A program made the translations under genes and the position numbers. Below the pieces are notes generated by a model. The model worked only from the letters and a program-made list of their open reading frames with translations, searched no databases and had not been told where the DNA came from. Positions 15,461 to 17,408 of a stretch of DNA of 17,408 nucleotides are shown piece by piece; position 1 is the first letter of the stretch, and the number at the start of each line of letters is the position of its first letter. The DNA lies in the NCBI GenBank assembly GCA_045657465.1, contig JAZOTD010000022.1, positions 1-17,408 of the forward strand. Reading direction: 5' to 3'. This stretch comes from RGIG1681 sp045657465. GTDB taxonomy: Bacteria; Bacillota; Clostridia; Christensenellales; UBA1242.

Positions 15461-15475
15461 TTTAGTATGACTAAA
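15461..15475. promoter_or_regulatory. Dyad TTTAGT-ATG-ACTAAA, possible operator
   Basis: A 15-bp perfect dyad with 6-bp arms and a 3-bp centre, lying 23 bp before the ppdK -35. Size and position suit a dimeric regulator site, but the partner is unknown. Confidence 0.4.
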
Positions 15476-15476
15476 A

Positions 15477-15492
15477 TTTCAAAATTTTGAAA
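15477..15492. promoter_or_regulatory. 16-bp perfect palindrome TTTCAAAATTTTGAAA upstream of ppdK -35
   Basis: An uninterrupted palindrome ending six bases before the -35 hexamer. It could be an operator or activator site, or, being A/T-tract rich, an UP-element-like sequence for the RNA polymerase alpha subunit. Confidence 0.45.
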
Positions 15493-15498
15493 AAGTTA

Positions 15499-15527
15499 TT
15501 GCATAAAAAAATTTGCTTTGGTATAAT
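15499..15527 (+). promoter_or_regulatory. Sigma-A extended -10 promoter for ppdK
   Basis: TTGCAT (15499-15504), 17-bp spacer, TATAAT (15522-15527), with the extended TG motif at 15519-15520 giving TGGTATAAT. The start is near 15534, just before the leader hairpin. Confidence 0.85.
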
Positions 15528-15536
15528 CGTAGGTGG

Positions 15537-15555
15537 CTGATGGTTTATACATCAG
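15537..15555 (+). other. 5' leader stem-loop of ppdK mRNA
   Basis: CTGATG (15537-15542) pairs with CATCAG (15550-15555) around a 7-nt loop. It would lie within a few bases of the predicted mRNA 5' end and well upstream of the AAGGAG site, as in transcripts stabilised by 5'-terminal hairpins. Confidence 0.5.
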
Positions 15556-15579
15556 GAAATTATACAAGGAGAAAATTTT

Positions 15580-17408
15580 ATGCCTACTAAAAAATATGTT
15601 TATAAGTTTGCTGAAGGCAACAAAGACATGCGTGAAATTTTAGGCGGAAAGGGTGCTAACCTTGCTGAAATGGCTAGACTTGGTTTCCCAGTTCCTAACG
15701 GTTTCACAGTTTCTACTGAAGCTTGTACACAATACTATGAAGACGGTAGAGAAATTAATGACGAAATTCAAGCTCAAATCAACGAACACATCGCTTGGCT
15801 TGAAAAAGAAAACGGAAAGAAATTTGGCGACCCAGTTGAACCACTTTTGGTTTCAGTTAGATCTGGTGCTAGAGCTTCAATGCCTGGTATGATGGATACA
15901 ATCCTTAACCTTGGTTTGAACGATGTTTCTGTTGAAGGTTTCGCTAAGAAAACAAACAACCCAAGATTTGCTTATGACTCTTACAGAAGATTCATTCAAA
16001 TGTATTCTGACGTTGTTATGGAAGTTTCAAAGAAAGAATTTGAAGCTAAAATCGATGCTCTTAAAGAAAAGAGAGGTGTTAAACTTGACGTTGAACTTAC
16101 AGTAGAAGATCTTAAAGAACTTGTTGCAGACTTCAAAGCAACATACAAAGCAGCTCTTGGCAAAGACTTCCCACAAGATGCAAAAGAACAACTTATGGGC
16201 GCTGTTAAGGCTGTATTTAGATCATGGGATAACCCAAGAGCTAACGTTTACAGACAAATGAACGACATTCCTTATTCATGGGGAACTGCTGTTAACGTTC
16301 AAACAATGGTATTTGGTAACATGGGTGAAACATCAGGTACTGGTGTTGCATTCTCTAGAAACCCTGCAACTGGTGAACCAGGACTTATGGGTGAATACCT
16401 TATGAACGCTCAAGGTGAAGACGTTGTTGCTGGTGTTAGAACTCCAGAAAAAGTTGAAACTTCACTTAAAGAACACAACCCTGCAGTTTATGAACAACTT
16501 TTAGAAACTGCTACAAAACTTGAAAAACACTTCCATGATATGCAAGATATGGAATTCACTGTTCAAGAAGGCAAAATGTATATGCTTCAAACAAGAAACG
16601 GTAAGAGAACTGCTACTGCTGCTCTTAGAATCGCTTGTGATCTTGTTGATGAAGGAATGATCGATGAAAAAGATGCAGTTTGCATGATCGATCCAAAATC
16701 TCTTGACCAATTGTTGCACCCACAATTTGATGCTGCTGCATTAAAGCAAGCTAAAGAAATTGCTATTGGTCTTAACGCATCTCCAGGTGCTGCTGCTGGT
16801 AAAGTTGTATTCTCAGCAGAAGACGTTGAAGAATGGGTTAAAGAAAAAGGTGAAAAAAGAGTTATTCTTGTTCGTCTTGAAACATCTCCAGAAGATATCG
16901 TTGGTATGCAATATTCTCAAGGTATCTTGACAGTTCGTGGTGGTATGACATCTCACGCTGCCGTTGTTGCTCGTGGTATGGGTAGATGCTGCGTTTCTGG
17001 TTGCGGAAATGGCAATGAAGTTTCTATCGATGAAGATAAGAAAGTTATTACAATCAATGGCGTTACATTTAAAGAAGGCGATTGGATGAGTCTTGATGGT
17101 TCATCAGGTAAGATTTACGCTGAAGAAGTTAAAACAATTCCAGCTGACGTTAACTCAGGTTACTTTGGTAGAATCATGGCTTGGGCTGACAAATATAGAG
17201 CTCTTCAAGTTAGAACAAATGCTGACTCTCCAAAAGATGCTAAACAAGCTTATGCTTTTGGTGCTTCAGGTATTGGTCTTTGCAGAACAGAACACATGTT
17301 CTTTGCTGAAGACAGAATTGCTGCTATTAGAGAAATGATCTGTTCTGATACAGTTGAACAAAGAGAAAAAGCTCTTGCTAAACTTGAACCAATGCAACAA
17401 GGTGACTT
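15580..17408 (+). CDS. ppdK: Pyruvate, phosphate dikinase (3' end outside window)
   Basis: Interconverts pyruvate, ATP and phosphate with phosphoenolpyruvate, AMP and pyrophosphate; in anaerobes it often works in the glycolytic direction. 609 codons are present of a usual total of about 875. N-terminal nucleotide-binding domain: GGKGANLAEMARLGFPVPNGF (from residue 22) and VSVRSGARASMPGMMDT (91-107), then SGTGVAFSRNPATGE and the MLQTRNGKRT end of the ATP-grasp region. The phosphohistidine domain has GGMTSHAAVVARGMG with the catalytic His at 459, almost the position of His455 in the Clostridium symbiosum enzyme. The PEP/pyruvate barrel begins (RTNADSP, FGASGIGLCRTEHMFF) and is cut by the edge. 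AAGGAG precedes ATG 15580. Codon use shifts towards C-ending AAC, TTC and GAC compared with every upstream gene, typical of a very highly expressed gene. It has its own promoter and leader. Confidence 0.97.
   Translation, partial: MPTKKYVYKFAEGNKDMREILGGKGANLAEMARLGFPVPNGFTVSTEACTQYYEDGREINDEIQAQINEHIAWLEKENGKKFGDPVEPLLVSVRSGARASMPGMMDTILNLGLNDVSVEGFAKKTNNPRFAYDSYRRFIQMYSDVVMEVSKKEFEAKIDALKEKRGVKLDVELTVEDLKELVADFKATYKAALGKDFPQDAKEQLMGAVKAVFRSWDNPRANVYRQMNDIPYSWGTAVNVQTMVFGNMGETSGTGVAFSRNPATGEPGLMGEYLMNAQGEDVVAGVRTPEKVETSLKEHNPAVYEQLLETATKLEKHFHDMQDMEFTVQEGKMYMLQTRNGKRTATAALRIACDLVDEGMIDEKDAVCMIDPKSLDQLLHPQFDAAALKQAKEIAIGLNASPGAAAGKVVFSAEDVEEWVKEKGEKRVILVRLETSPEDIVGMQYSQGILTVRGGMTSHAAVVARGMGRCCVSGCGNGNEVSIDEDKKVITINGVTFKEGDWMSLDGSSGKIYAEEVKTIPADVNSGYFGRIMAWADKYRALQVRTNADSPKDAKQAYAFGASGIGLCRTEHMFFAEDRIAAIREMICSDTVEQREKALAKLEPMQQGD

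Noticed and set aside
1..17408. Mobile elements, CRISPR arrays, toxin-antitoxin or defence systems, tRNA or rRNA genes
   Set aside because: No transposase, integrase, nuclease or repeat-spacer pattern, no terminal repeats and no tRNA-like cloverleaf were found; the window is core chromosome.

Overview
The window reads as AT-rich chromosomal DNA from a low-GC Gram-positive bacterium (Bacillota, most likely a Clostridia-type anaerobe). The reasons are the AGGAG-type ribosome sites, A/T-ending codons, Firmicutes gene neighbourhoods (miaB-mutS-mutL; yqfC-yqfD; ybeY-era-yqzL-recO), two sporulation-associated genes (yqfC, yqfD) and a highly expressed-looking pyruvate phosphate dikinase, common in anaerobes with pyrophosphate-linked glycolysis. 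I cannot name a genus. No phage, transposon, CRISPR or plasmid signature is visible; almost everything is core housekeeping.

Layout. 1-539: 3' part of thiI (tRNA 4-thiouridine synthesis). 541-2730, minus strand: a bifunctional class A penicillin-binding protein whose stop lies 1 bp from the thiI stop. 2817-8949: a sigma-A promoter followed by miaB-mutS-mutL, joining tRNA hypermodification to mismatch repair. 9083-10318: a PLP enzyme of the methionine gamma-lyase-like (YnbB/'aluminium resistance') family, ending in a strong terminator. 10367-11709: yqfC-yqfD, overlapping genes with a sigma-E-like promoter built into that terminator. 11811-14221: ybeY, era, a 50-residue YqzL-like gene and recO, covering ribosome/rRNA maturation and recombination repair. 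14240-14878 and 14961-15365: two proteins I do not recognise; the second sits behind a perfect-consensus sigma-A promoter and ends in its own terminator. 15366-15579: the longest gene-free stretch, 214 bp, packed with dyads, a strong promoter and a 5' leader hairpin. 15580-end: ppdK, truncated by the window edge.

How the genes relate. Translation quality (ThiI, MiaB, YbeY, Era) and DNA repair (MutS, MutL, RecO) dominate. MutL carries the endonuclease motifs of MutH-independent mismatch repair. Compared with the gene orders usual in Clostridia, miaA and hfq are missing after mutL, and phoH, the HD-hydrolase gene, dgkA and cdd are missing around ybeY-era, so the clusters look condensed.

I do not see a new defence or mobile system. 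The observations most worth a second look are regulatory: the terminator/sigma-E promoter/start-codon overlap at 10333-10378, which predicts a leaderless yqfC mRNA, and the dense ppdK control region at 15431-15555. The two unrecognised proteins after recO come next.
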